Source: a virus. From it: 29,871 bases of DNA. A model generated the notes under the pieces. That model saw only the letters and a list, made by a program, of their open reading frames with translations, made no database searches and was not told the origin of the DNA. Numbering within the stretch: position 1 is the first letter of the stretch; the number at the start of each line of letters is the position of its first letter. This document shows, piece by piece, positions 1-7,552 of this stretch. The stretch is taken from positions 1-29,871 of the IMG/VR virus record IMGVR_UViG_3300046777_002241. One strand, written 5' to 3'. A program made the position numbers and the translations under genes.

Positions 1-156
1 ATCACGTAGTCTCTGACGGTCACGCATCAGATCAGCTTTGGTTGGTCTGAGTTTTGGTATCTTTGTTCTCAGCCATTTACGTGCTTCACGGGTGCGTGGT
101 TCATAGCCAGATTTAGCTAACGAATCTTTAACTCGGTCTAATAGTGTTTTTGCCAT
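1..156 (-). CDS. Probable DNA end protector protein gp2-like, N-terminal part (runs off the window)
   Basis: The first 52 codons of a minus-strand gene are visible; it begins MAKTLLDRVKDSLAKSG and continues beyond base 1. The visible part is basic and rich in Arg and Lys (ending near LMRDRQRLRD). It lies 12 bases downstream of gp4 on the same strand. In T4, genes 2 and 4 are adjacent; gp2 protects the ends of packaged DNA from host RecBCD and helps complete the head. The basic N-terminus with an early LLxRVK motif agrees with my memory of gp2-type proteins in marine T4-like phages, but the diagnostic central region is outside the window. The assignment therefore rests mainly on neighbourhood. 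A different head or neck completion protein is possible. Confidence 0.5.
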   Translation of the reverse strand, partial: MAKTLLDRVKDSLAKSGYEPRTREARKWLRTKIPKLRPTKADLMRDRQRLRD

Positions 157-160
157 CTAG

Positions 161-168
161 TATTTATC
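161..168 (-). promoter_or_regulatory. Late-promoter-like box GATAAATA (minus strand)
   Basis: Read on the minus strand this is GATAAATA, matching the NATAAATA consensus of T4-type late promoters. It lies between the gp4 stop codon and the start of the gp2-like gene, only 4 bases before that ATG. A transcript starting at the usual distance would begin at about the start codon. It may be a real promoter giving a leaderless message, or simply AT-rich spacer. Confidence 0.35.
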
Positions 169-600
169 TCAGATGCCAAGATGCTTTTCAGTCAGCACAA
201 GAAACTGCCAGCCGTGATCTTTACAGAACTCTTCTGCTGCTGTCCACTTGGCTTTGTTGATTTCCCAAGTCATTGCTTCTTGAATGAATGTCTTTGTTTT
301 TCGTTTCTGAGTTGGTGGCTTTGTTTGTTTTTCGGGTTTAACTTCAATAATATAAGTCATCAGACTACCATCAGACTTACGCATCTGTGCAATAAAGTCT
401 GGAAAGTAACGATGTTTTTTCTTGTCTATGGGACTATAATATGGTATGGGAAGTTCTTCTGATGCCCACCAAATGACGTTTGGATTCGTATCCAAATAGC
501 CCATGACTTTGATTTCCCACGTAGATCGGTAGATGATGTTGTTGGGATTGCCCTTGTATTTCTGAGGGTTGCGTGGCTTAAACTTACCTTTATTTGACAT
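169..600 (-). CDS. 4: Head completion protein gp4 (PD-(D/E)xK nuclease fold)
   Basis: A 143-residue protein that closely resembles T4 gp4 (about 150 residues), which is needed to complete the filled head before tail joining. Shared blocks include the N-terminal GKFKPRNPQKYKGNPNNIIY, the RYFPDF motif, the EVKP motif and the C-terminal LTEKHLGI. Candidate active-site residues of a PD-(D/E)xK (TnsA-like) nuclease are visible: Glu29, Asp68 in PDF, and Glu86-Val-Lys88. What gp4 cuts in T4-like phages is not settled, so a cleavage role is inferred from fold only. It is transcribed divergently from the baseplate genes, and its start codon shares bases with the plus-strand late box. No clear Shine-Dalgarno sequence precedes the ATG. 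Confidence 0.9.
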   Translation of the reverse strand: MSNKGKFKPRNPQKYKGNPNNIIYRSTWEIKVMGYLDTNPNVIWWASEELPIPYYSPIDKKKHRYFPDFIAQMRKSDGSLMTYIIEVKPEKQTKPPTQKRKTKTFIQEAMTWEINKAKWTAAEEFCKDHGWQFLVLTEKHLGI

Positions 601-605
601 AAATA
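598..605 (+). promoter_or_regulatory. Late promoter box CATAAATA for the baseplate operon
   Basis: CATAAATA matches the NATAAATA late consensus of T4-like phages. The box ends 27 bases before the ATG at 633, leaving room for a short leader that carries an AGGAA ribosome binding site at 623-627. It heads the whole plus-strand run. Its first three bases are also the minus-strand start codon of gp4. Confidence 0.65.
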
Positions 606-632
606 CTATCTAGTCAACTCATAGGAACTCTC

Positions 633-1940
633 ATGGCATTTTTCGGTCTAGGTGACATCAATTTCAATCAAGATGCAAAGCGCACCTTTGGTCCATTATC
701 AGCGTTAGAAGGTAGTCCTTTTGAAAAATCAACTCTAAAATATCCCTTAGATGTTGGTAGTTTTGATAAGGGTCACTACATGGTTTTCTTTGTTAGAGAA
801 CAAAAGAAAACGAATTACAGTGCAGCAAAAAGAGGAGGTATTTCTTTTTCGTCTGAGCAAGAAAAAGCAATACAAGATCAACTTGCAAAGGGTGTTTCCG
901 TTTCCGATAGAATATCAACAAGTAAGATAAAGAACGTTTACGCTGCACAGGTCAATCAAGGTTTAGAAAATCTGATTGCTAAAGGCACAAATCAACTTAG
1001 ACAATCTTTTGGTATTTCTGGAGCAAAAGTTGCCAATGCAATAGATGGATTTGTTTCTGGACCAACTAAAGCTACTGGTCAACAAAAAACAAATGATGTA
1101 ATAGAAAACTCTATTAAAAGTATTACTGACAAAAGTGCTTTTGGTATATTGAACACAACTCAGTTGACCACTGATGCTATTGCTCTTTATATGCCAGATT
1201 CAATTGCATTTAGTAGCAGACAATCTTATGATGGACTGGCTCCAGGTAAAGAACTTATTGGACAGGGTTTGGTTGCAGGCTCTTCAATTTATGAAGAGTA
1301 TCAATCTGGTGGATTTCAGGGTGCCTTCAATTCTCTAAAAAAATCTGGTGCTTTACAGATGGCAGCAGGAAAAGCACTTGAGAAATTTAATCTTGGTGGT
1401 GACACTGCAAGACTTGGTATCTTTGCAGCGACTGGTAAAGTACAAAATCCAATGTTGGAACTAATCTATAGTTCTCCAGATTTTCGTCAATTCCAATTTG
1501 AGTTTTTCTTCTGGCCAAGAAGTGAATCAGAGGCGTATGAAGTTCAAAAGATTATAGATCGTTTTCGTTTTCATCAGTCACCCGAGCTTGATAAAATAGG
1601 AAGTAATCAAAGCGGTTTATTAATTCCACCTTCAGAGTTTGAGATTAAATTTTTCTATGGTGGAAAACAAAATCCAAATATTCCCGCAGTATCATCTTGT
1701 ATTTTGGAAAGTTTAGATATTAATTATACACCAAATGGTTGGGCTGCTTATGAAGTTCCTGGTGAAAACAATCCCGCATTAGGACGTACTGGTATGCCAG
1801 TTGGTATTCAATTAACTCTTCAGTTTAGAGAAACAACGTATATCACAAAAGAAGATTTCTCTGAGCAAAGAATCGGTCGCTCCACATCAACAACATCTTC
1901 ATTAGCTGGAGTAATTAACTCTGGTGGGAGATTTGGATAA
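633..1940 (+). CDS. 48: Baseplate tail-tube protein, gp48/gp54-like
   Basis: A 435-residue protein beginning MAFFGLGDINFNQDAKRTFGP, a start typical of the gene just upstream of gp53 in marine T4-like phages, usually called gp48. In T4, gp48 and gp54 sit on top of the hub and nucleate the tail tube. The N-terminus (FEKSTLKYPLDVG, then HYMVFFV) and the C-terminus (about residues 280-415, with FRQFQFEFFFWPRS and the final strand IQLTLQFRETTYITKED) look like the tube-type beta fold. The middle (about 65-270) is Ala/Gly/Ser-rich and probably helical or flexible. It is somewhat longer than T4 gp48 (about 364 residues). An AGGAA site precedes the ATG. The stop overlaps the gp53 start. The choice between gp48 and gp54 is less certain than the tube/baseplate role. 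Confidence 0.7.
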   Translation: MAFFGLGDINFNQDAKRTFGPLSALEGSPFEKSTLKYPLDVGSFDKGHYMVFFVREQKKTNYSAAKRGGISFSSEQEKAIQDQLAKGVSVSDRISTSKIKNVYAAQVNQGLENLIAKGTNQLRQSFGISGAKVANAIDGFVSGPTKATGQQKTNDVIENSIKSITDKSAFGILNTTQLTTDAIALYMPDSIAFSSRQSYDGLAPGKELIGQGLVAGSSIYEEYQSGGFQGAFNSLKKSGALQMAAGKALEKFNLGGDTARLGIFAATGKVQNPMLELIYSSPDFRQFQFEFFFWPRSESEAYEVQKIIDRFRFHQSPELDKIGSNQSGLLIPPSEFEIKFFYGGKQNPNIPAVSSCILESLDINYTPNGWAAYEVPGENNPALGRTGMPVGIQLTLQFRETTYITKEDFSEQRIGRSTSTTSSLAGVINSGGRFG

Positions 1941-2608
1941 TGGCAAAATACTTTAACTATTTTCCTTCCACATATTATAAGTTAAGTGATACTGATGTCA
2001 ACAATTTAGATATTGTTACCAATATTATTAATCGTTATGGATTTGAATCGTCTATAAAACAAAATGTAAATGCTTTTTACAAGTATGAAATAAAAGAAAC
2101 CGATACGCCGGAAATAATTGCTTCAAAATATTACGGTTCACCCGAAAGACATTGGATTGTTTTAATGTTCAATGATATAGTAGATCCACAATATGATTGG
2201 CCATTACAATACGATAGTTTTAATCAATACGTAGATAAAAAGTATAGTGCTAACGGTTATGCAAATAGTACTACATCTGGTGCTGGTTTAGCTTGGGCAC
2301 AAAATGCCAACAACATACATTCGTATTATCAAGTTAATACCAGAACTTCAATATTCAATACCTCAGATAAAAAAACTATTTCAGAGAAAATTCAGATAAC
2401 TGCGAATGCTTATGCAAACGTGCAGCAGACAACTGTTCAGTATACATTACAGAATGGCTCTCAAATATCTGAAACAGTTACAAAAGAAAAACAAACTTTT
2501 TATGAATATGAGTATAATCTGAATGAATCAAAACGAACTATAAAACTTTTAAAGCCTGAGTTTGCTGAACAAGTTTTCAGAGAATTTAAAGAAGTGATTG
2601 CGCTATGA
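1940..2608 (+). CDS. 53: Baseplate wedge protein gp53
   Basis: A 222-residue protein matching T4 gp53 (196 residues), a baseplate wedge component that helps join wedges around the hub. The signature block is around residues 55-95: DTPEIIASKYYGSPERHWIV followed by NDIVDPQYDWPL, which is very similar to T4 gp53. This block resembles a LysM-type fold in which the peptidoglycan-binding use has been lost. The ATG overlaps the stop of the previous gene by one base (TAATG). The stop overlaps the next start by four bases (ATGA), so translation of the three genes is probably coupled. The C-terminal third (from about residue 110) is Asn/Thr/Gln-rich and less conserved. Confidence 0.88.
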   Translation: MAKYFNYFPSTYYKLSDTDVNNLDIVTNIINRYGFESSIKQNVNAFYKYEIKETDTPEIIASKYYGSPERHWIVLMFNDIVDPQYDWPLQYDSFNQYVDKKYSANGYANSTTSGAGLAWAQNANNIHSYYQVNTRTSIFNTSDKKTISEKIQITANAYANVQQTTVQYTLQNGSQISETVTKEKQTFYEYEYNLNESKRTIKLLKPEFAEQVFREFKEVIAL

Positions 2609-3939
2609 GCTTTACAGTAACAGATGCATCGCAATTTAGAGTTAAGGAAATTGTCTTAATCACCAAAGGTGGACCAGTGGATTTAACTCCGATATACGAA
2701 GAGTTAAATCTTTTCGACTCTCTGTTTTTACCAATTATTTCTGGTAACATAATGATTACCGATGCAATTGGTCTTTCTGATAAATTAAACTTTGACGGTT
2801 CGGAAGTTATTGCTTTAAACATTGAAAAAAGTGCAGATTCAGAAATAGCGGCATTCAAAAAATCATATAGAATTTACAAACAGAGTGATAGAAGAAATGT
2901 TAATCAATCAAGTGAAAGTTATGTGTTACATTTTGTTTCGGATGAACTGATATTTTCAGATCAGCAAAGAGTAAATCAGTCTTATGAAACCACTTATTCA
3001 AAAATAGTACAAAAGATTTTAGATAGTTATTTAAAGGTTGGAGAGAAAAATAAAGCTGTTTTGGAAGATTCTACAGGCATCAAGAAAGTAGTTATTCCAA
3101 ACATGCGTCCATTAGAGGCTATTGAATGGTGCGCTAAAAGAGCAATAGATTCAAGAAATTCTCCAAACTTTGTTTTTTTCTGTAACAATATTGGATACAA
3201 TTTTGTAAGTCTTTCTACTTTGTTAAAGCTGAAACCTCTTCTGGATATAAACTTTGAGCCAAAAAATTTAGAAAGTAAAAATTCACTGGAAGAAATAAGT
3301 AGTGCTAAAAGTTTTGAGGTACTGGTGCAAAACGATGCTATTGATAAAACAAGAAGTGGTGTGAACGCTGGTAAATTTATAGGATTTGATCCTATGACAA
3401 GAACGTTCGGTGAGAAAAGAATAGATTTGGATTCACACTACTCTGCCATGTCTCATGGAAATAAGGGTTCAAATTCAACTGAAATTCATAACAGAGATGG
3501 TACTTCAAATTTTACCACGTTCGATTCTCGTAAAGTGGTAAGCATTTTTGGACCAACAAGAAAAAATAGTAATTACATTAAAAAGAATGATCCAGAGTCA
3601 ATCTCAAAAATTGAAGATTATGAAAACTTTGCGTTTCAGAGAAAAGCAATTTTAAAAAATTTAATGGCTAAAAGATTGAAGATTGTTATGCCTGGTAATT
3701 TTCAGCTAACTTCTGGATTCAATATTAATTTTAAAGCATCTGGATTTAATGTCAAAAGTAAAGCCGATGATAACGATGATACATCAGTCAGTGGAAAATA
3801 TTTAATTGTTGCAACAAGACATATTATCACAAACAATAAACATGAAACGATAATAGAAGTTGCTACAGATTCTACAAATGATAATCAGAGATATGTAAGT
3901 AATCCTCAACAGAATCAAGTTATAGGATCGTATTCATAA
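2605..3939 (+). CDS. 27: Baseplate hub protein, gp27/gpD-like
   Basis: A 444-residue protein directly upstream of the gp5 homologue. It has features of gp27/gpD/VgrG-type hub subunits. An N-terminal beta domain (about 1-110) contains LFLPIISGNIMITDAIGLSD and then a YRIYKQS strand. A helical-beta segment follows (about 130-200), with IVQKILDSYL and MRPLEAIEWCAKRAID. A second beta domain lies at about 340-430. In T4, gp27 (391 residues) forms the trimeric ring that adapts the threefold gp5 spike to the sixfold tail tube. Position next to gp5 and the PAAR protein supports this role. Direct identity to T4 gp27 is not obvious by eye, so I rely on pattern and context. It overlaps both neighbours. 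Confidence 0.65.
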   Translation: MSFTVTDASQFRVKEIVLITKGGPVDLTPIYEELNLFDSLFLPIISGNIMITDAIGLSDKLNFDGSEVIALNIEKSADSEIAAFKKSYRIYKQSDRRNVNQSSESYVLHFVSDELIFSDQQRVNQSYETTYSKIVQKILDSYLKVGEKNKAVLEDSTGIKKVVIPNMRPLEAIEWCAKRAIDSRNSPNFVFFCNNIGYNFVSLSTLLKLKPLLDINFEPKNLESKNSLEEISSAKSFEVLVQNDAIDKTRSGVNAGKFIGFDPMTRTFGEKRIDLDSHYSAMSHGNKGSNSTEIHNRDGTSNFTTFDSRKVVSIFGPTRKNSNYIKKNDPESISKIEDYENFAFQRKAILKNLMAKRLKIVMPGNFQLTSGFNINFKASGFNVKSKADDNDDTSVSGKYLIVATRHIITNNKHETIIEVATDSTNDNQRYVSNPQQNQVIGSYS

Positions 3940-4751
3940 TGAGTGATACTGAAAAAGATTTTGCTGGTAAAAATGGTTTTGTTTGGTGGGTTGGTGTTGT
4001 TGAAGATAGACAAGATCCACTCAAACTTGGTCGTTGTCGTGTTCGTTGTGTTGGTTGGCATTCAGAAAATAAAATGCAATTACCAACAAATATGTTGCCA
4101 TGGGCTATGCCAAGTATACCAATAAACATGTCAAATGTTTATACACCCAAAGAAGGTGATATGGTATTTGGATTTTTTGTAGACGGTGAAAATGCACAAG
4201 AACCAGTAATGCTTGGAATGTTTCCTAGTATTCCACTTAAAGCAGGTAATCCTCAAGAGGGTTTTCAGGATCCAAGAACAGCATCACAGTTATCAGCGGC
4301 ACCAGTAAAACCATATGAATCTGCTGCAAATTATCCACGCAAACTAGATGAACCAACGACATCTAGATTGGCACGAAATGATTCTGATTATCCATCAGAG
4401 ATTGTAGCAGCAAAGAAAAGTAAAAGAGCAAGTAAGGTTGAACCTGCATCATATTATGCAGCAAAGTATCCATACAATAATGTGTACGAATCTGAATCTG
4501 GTCATGCATTAGAATTCGATGATACAAAAGGTGCTGAACGAGTTCACGTTTATCATCGCTCTGGCTCTTATACAGAATGGGGTCCAGATGGTGATCGTTC
4601 AGAAAGAATACAGAAAAACAAATATACTGTAGTTGCCGGTGATGAAGCAGTTTACATTCAAGGTGATGTACAGATTTATGTTGATGGTGATTATAGATTG
4701 AATGTAACTGGTGATGTAATAATCAATGGTAAAACAATTAATCTAAACTAA
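3939..4751 (+). CDS. 5: Baseplate central spike protein gp5, lysozyme-less form
   Basis: A 270-residue homologue of T4 gp5. The N-terminal OB-fold domain (about 14-100) is clear: WWVGVVEDRQDPLKLGRCRV is almost the same as in T4 gp5. The C-terminal part (from about 177) matches the T4 region after the lysozyme: YPYNNVYESESGHALEFDD, GAERVHVYHRSGSYTEW. A short run of octad-like VxGxxxxx repeats follows from about residue 229 and would form the triple-stranded beta-helix needle. T4 gp5 is 575 residues because a lysozyme domain sits between these parts; here only about 75 linker residues (about 100-176) are present, with no Glu/Asp/Thr lysozyme pattern. The spike would pierce the envelope but not digest peptidoglycan. 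The needle is also short. It overlaps the gp27-like gene by one base. Confidence 0.88.
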   Translation: MSDTEKDFAGKNGFVWWVGVVEDRQDPLKLGRCRVRCVGWHSENKMQLPTNMLPWAMPSIPINMSNVYTPKEGDMVFGFFVDGENAQEPVMLGMFPSIPLKAGNPQEGFQDPRTASQLSAAPVKPYESAANYPRKLDEPTTSRLARNDSDYPSEIVAAKKSKRASKVEPASYYAAKYPYNNVYESESGHALEFDDTKGAERVHVYHRSGSYTEWGPDGDRSERIQKNKYTVVAGDEAVYIQGDVQIYVDGDYRLNVTGDVIINGKTINLN

Positions 4752-4752
4752 T

Positions 4753-5058
4753 ATGCCAGCAGTTGCTAGAAAATCAGGATCAGATTCAGTATCAACAGGA
4801 CATGGCTGTGATGCCACGACTGTCACCGATCAAGGTTCGTCTGATGTTTTTGTGAATAAAATTGGAGCAGTTCGTGCTGGAGATTTGTGTCAAGTTCATT
4901 TGATACCAGCCGGTTCATCTTGTGTGCCACATACAGTTCCTTTAACTTCGTATTCTGGCACAGTATTTGTTAATGGAAAAGGTATTGGTAGAAAGGGCGA
5001 CGAATATTCTGGACACACTGTAACATCTGGTTCCGGTAATGTTTTCGCTGGAGGCTGA
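4753..5058 (+). CDS. PAAR-domain spike tip protein
   Basis: A 101-residue protein of PAAR type, the small cone that caps a gp5/VgrG needle (T4 equivalent gp5.4). Visible features are alternating short strands and Gly-rich turns. The histidines and cysteines expected for metal binding at the tip are present in GHGCDATT (about 17-24), in CQVHL (about 47-51), in CVPH (about 58-61), and at His89 in GHTV. It starts one base after the gp5 stop, so tip and spike are probably made together. The length is normal for stand-alone PAAR proteins, and there is no C-terminal effector extension. Confidence 0.88.
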   Translation: MPAVARKSGSDSVSTGHGCDATTVTDQGSSDVFVNKIGAVRAGDLCQVHLIPAGSSCVPHTVPLTSYSGTVFVNGKGIGRKGDEYSGHTVTSGSGNVFAGG

Positions 5059-5065
5059 ATAAATA
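5058..5065 (+). promoter_or_regulatory. Late-promoter-like box AATAAATA before gp25
   Basis: AATAAATA matches the NATAAATA late consensus. It overlaps the PAAR stop codon and ends only 4 bases before the gp25 ATG at 5070. If used, transcription would begin at about the start codon. It may instead be A-rich initiation context. Confidence 0.35.
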
Positions 5066-5069
5066 AAAG

Positions 5070-5492
5070 ATGGCTACGACAATAACACAACAAAATCCCG
5101 CTTTAGAATCATCAAGAATTTTCAGAGATTTGGATCTGAAATTCAATGTACATCCAGTAAAAAAAGATGTTACAAAGCATGTAAACGAATATGCTATTAT
5201 TAATTCTATAAAAAATCTGGTATCTACAAACTTCTACGAAAGACCTTTTAGACCAGAGATTGGATCTGGAATAAGAAATTTGTTATTCGAAAACATCGAT
5301 CCAGTTGTTGCTGCACAATTAGAAAGAGCGATACAAGAAACTATTTTGAATTATGAACCCAGAGTTCAGATATATGATATACAAACAAAAGCATCACCAG
5401 ACGAAAATCGTTACGATGTAACCTTGACATTCTTTATTATAAACAATCCTAATCCAATCACAATTGATTTCTTCTTAGAGAGAATTAGATAA
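5070..5492 (+). CDS. 25: Baseplate wedge protein gp25
   Basis: A 140-residue protein of the GPW/gp25 family, similar in length to T4 gp25 (132 residues). The conserved core is present: SIKNLVSTNFYERPFRPEIG (about 47-66), followed by GIRNLLFENID. The hallmark EPR motif is in ILNYEPRVQIYDI (about 95-107). In T4 and in type VI secretion (TssE), this protein bridges the wedge core to the sheath, and the EPR loop is essential for sheath assembly. It is followed after 2 bases by gp6, its known wedge partner. Confidence 0.93.
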   Translation: MATTITQQNPALESSRIFRDLDLKFNVHPVKKDVTKHVNEYAIINSIKNLVSTNFYERPFRPEIGSGIRNLLFENIDPVVAAQLERAIQETILNYEPRVQIYDIQTKASPDENRYDVTLTFFIINNPNPITIDFFLERIR

Positions 5493-5494
5493 AA

Positions 5495-7552
5495 ATGGTA
5501 GACCGTTTAAGAGTAACCGAACTTGATTTTGATACAATCAAGCAAAACTTAAAGACATTTTTAAATCAGCAATCTGAGTTTACAGACTATGATTTTGAGG
5601 GTTCAGGTCTATCTGTTCTATTAGATATTCTTGCTTATAATACTCACTATCAAGCATACTATCTTAACATGATTGCAAATGAAGCATTCATGGACACAGC
5701 ATTGTTACGTGACTCCGTTGTTTCTCACGCTAAGACGTTGGGTTATGTTCCATATTCACGTAAAGCTCCAAGAGCAACTATCAATTTTACTGCTAACACT
5801 AATTCAAATACTTCAGCATCTTTAACAATACCAAAAGGCTTTCGTTTTCTTTCAAATGATATTGACGGTATAACTTATTCTTTTGTCACATTATCGGATA
5901 CTACGGTAACAAAATCAAATACAAGTTTTTCTTTTTTAAATCTACCAATTTATGAGGGTCAATTAGTAACATATTCTTATACTCATAATGAATTAACTAA
6001 TCCTAAACAAGTTTTCACACTACCAGATTCTGGTGTTGATACATCAACCGTTACCGTAACAGTTCAACCATCATCTACAAATACCGAAATTTCAGTATAT
6101 ACTTTAGCATCTGATGCAAGTAATACCACAACTCAATCTGAAGTTTTCTATTTGCAAGAGGGAAAAGCTCAACAATATCAAATTTATTTTGGTGACAATG
6201 TAATTGGTAAAAAAATCTCCGATGGTTCTGTAGTTACTATTAGTTATCTTGTTACGAATGGAGATGCAGCAAACAAAGCAAATAACTTTATAGCGACTGG
6301 CACATTATCGGATTCATTAAATAACTCATTATCCAATTTTACAATTGATCCAGTCAGTGAAGCAGCTGGTGGTGCAGAACGTGAGTCTGTGGACGATATA
6401 AAGTTTGCTGCTCCACTTCAGTACACAACTCAAAATCGTTTGGTAACTTTCAGTGACTATGAAGCATACATTACAAAAAATTATCCATCGGTAGAATCTG
6501 TATCTGTTTGGGGTGGCGAAGATGAAACGCCACCATCTTTTGGTGTTGTTTATGTTGCTCTGAAGCCAAAACAAAACTATTATCTGTCAGATGCCGAAAA
6601 GCAAAGAATTATTGATGAGATTATTAAACCAAAAGCAATTGTTGCTGTTCAAACAGTAATTCGTGATCCAGAATATCTGTATCTTATTGTCTCACCTACA
6701 GTTACATATAATCCAAATAAAACAACTCTAACAGATACTCAACTGAAGAACGCAATTAAAAACGCAATTCTTCTTTATAAAACTACCAACTTAGATAAGT
6801 TTGACTCACAGTTCATTCTTTCTAAGATGCAAGATCAAATTGATTCTGTAGACACTAATTCAATTATTGGTTCGAGTGTTTCCGTTCGTGTGCAGAAAAG
6901 ATTTACTCCTTCATTGAACTCATCTAGAGCGTATACAGTAAACTTTAACGTACCACTTCGTCGTGGTACAATTGGTAATAAACTAACATCAACATTTTTT
7001 ACGGTAACAGACTCACAAGGTGTTGATCGTGAAGTTCAGTTTGATGAGATTCCACAATCATTCTCTGGTATCTCTTCAATTAGTGTTACAAATCCCGGTC
7101 AAGGTTTCGTTACTGAACCTACGGTGACTATTGATGGTGACGGTACTGGTGCATCAGCACGTGCAATTATTGTTAACCAAAGAATTCAGAGAATTGAAAT
7201 TATAAATCGTGGTATTGATTATACACGTGCTACTGTTACCATTTCTGGTGGCGGTGGTTTTGGTGCTACTGCAACCGCAGTAATTGATGGTCGCATCGGT
7301 ACAATTCGTACAGTTTACTACGACTCATTGGCTCAACGTCAAGTTGTTGATGAGAATGCCGGTGAGATTGATTACGATGCTGGTATTATTACGATTACAA
7401 ATATCGCAATCAAAGGTGTACAATCCGTAGAGGGTGATATTCGTTTATCAATTGAGTCGGAAAAAGGCATTATAAGTACAACTAAAAATACAATCGTCAC
7501 GATTGACGAGAATGATCCAACTGCAATTAGCACAACATTAGAAACTGTATAA
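5495..7552 (+). CDS. 6: Baseplate wedge protein gp6 (baseplate J-like)
   Basis: A 685-residue protein, close to T4 gp6 (660 residues), whose dimers form the continuous ring of the baseplate inner wedge. The N-terminus is typical: TELDFDTIKQNLKTFLNQQS, then YDFEGSGLSVLLDILAYNTH and ANEAFMDTALLRDSV. A baseplate-J-like core at about 285-360 contains GGAERESVDDIKFAAP and the conserved LVTFSDYEAYI. The last part (about residues 530-605) holds two GxGY-type beta-repeats (NPGQGF..., NRGIDY...) of a kind found in other proteins of this window. The gene starts 2 bases after gp25, and its stop overlaps the next ATG by one base. Confidence 0.9.
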   Translation: MVDRLRVTELDFDTIKQNLKTFLNQQSEFTDYDFEGSGLSVLLDILAYNTHYQAYYLNMIANEAFMDTALLRDSVVSHAKTLGYVPYSRKAPRATINFTANTNSNTSASLTIPKGFRFLSNDIDGITYSFVTLSDTTVTKSNTSFSFLNLPIYEGQLVTYSYTHNELTNPKQVFTLPDSGVDTSTVTVTVQPSSTNTEISVYTLASDASNTTTQSEVFYLQEGKAQQYQIYFGDNVIGKKISDGSVVTISYLVTNGDAANKANNFIATGTLSDSLNNSLSNFTIDPVSEAAGGAERESVDDIKFAAPLQYTTQNRLVTFSDYEAYITKNYPSVESVSVWGGEDETPPSFGVVYVALKPKQNYYLSDAEKQRIIDEIIKPKAIVAVQTVIRDPEYLYLIVSPTVTYNPNKTTLTDTQLKNAIKNAILLYKTTNLDKFDSQFILSKMQDQIDSVDTNSIIGSSVSVRVQKRFTPSLNSSRAYTVNFNVPLRRGTIGNKLTSTFFTVTDSQGVDREVQFDEIPQSFSGISSISVTNPGQGFVTEPTVTIDGDGTGASARAIIVNQRIQRIEIINRGIDYTRATVTISGGGGFGATATAVIDGRIGTIRTVYYDSLAQRQVVDENAGEIDYDAGIITITNIAIKGVQSVEGDIRLSIESEKGIISTTKNTIVTIDENDPTAISTTLETV

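Noticed and set aside
181-462. Plus-strand open frame opposite gp4
   Set aside because: gp4 is clearly recognisable on the minus strand. The plus-strand frame is Cys/Phe-rich without a recognised pattern.
3939-4751. Frameshifted or truncated gp5
   Set aside because: The N- and C-terminal parts are in one frame with a continuous linker, which fits a genuine lysozyme-less form instead of a broken gene.
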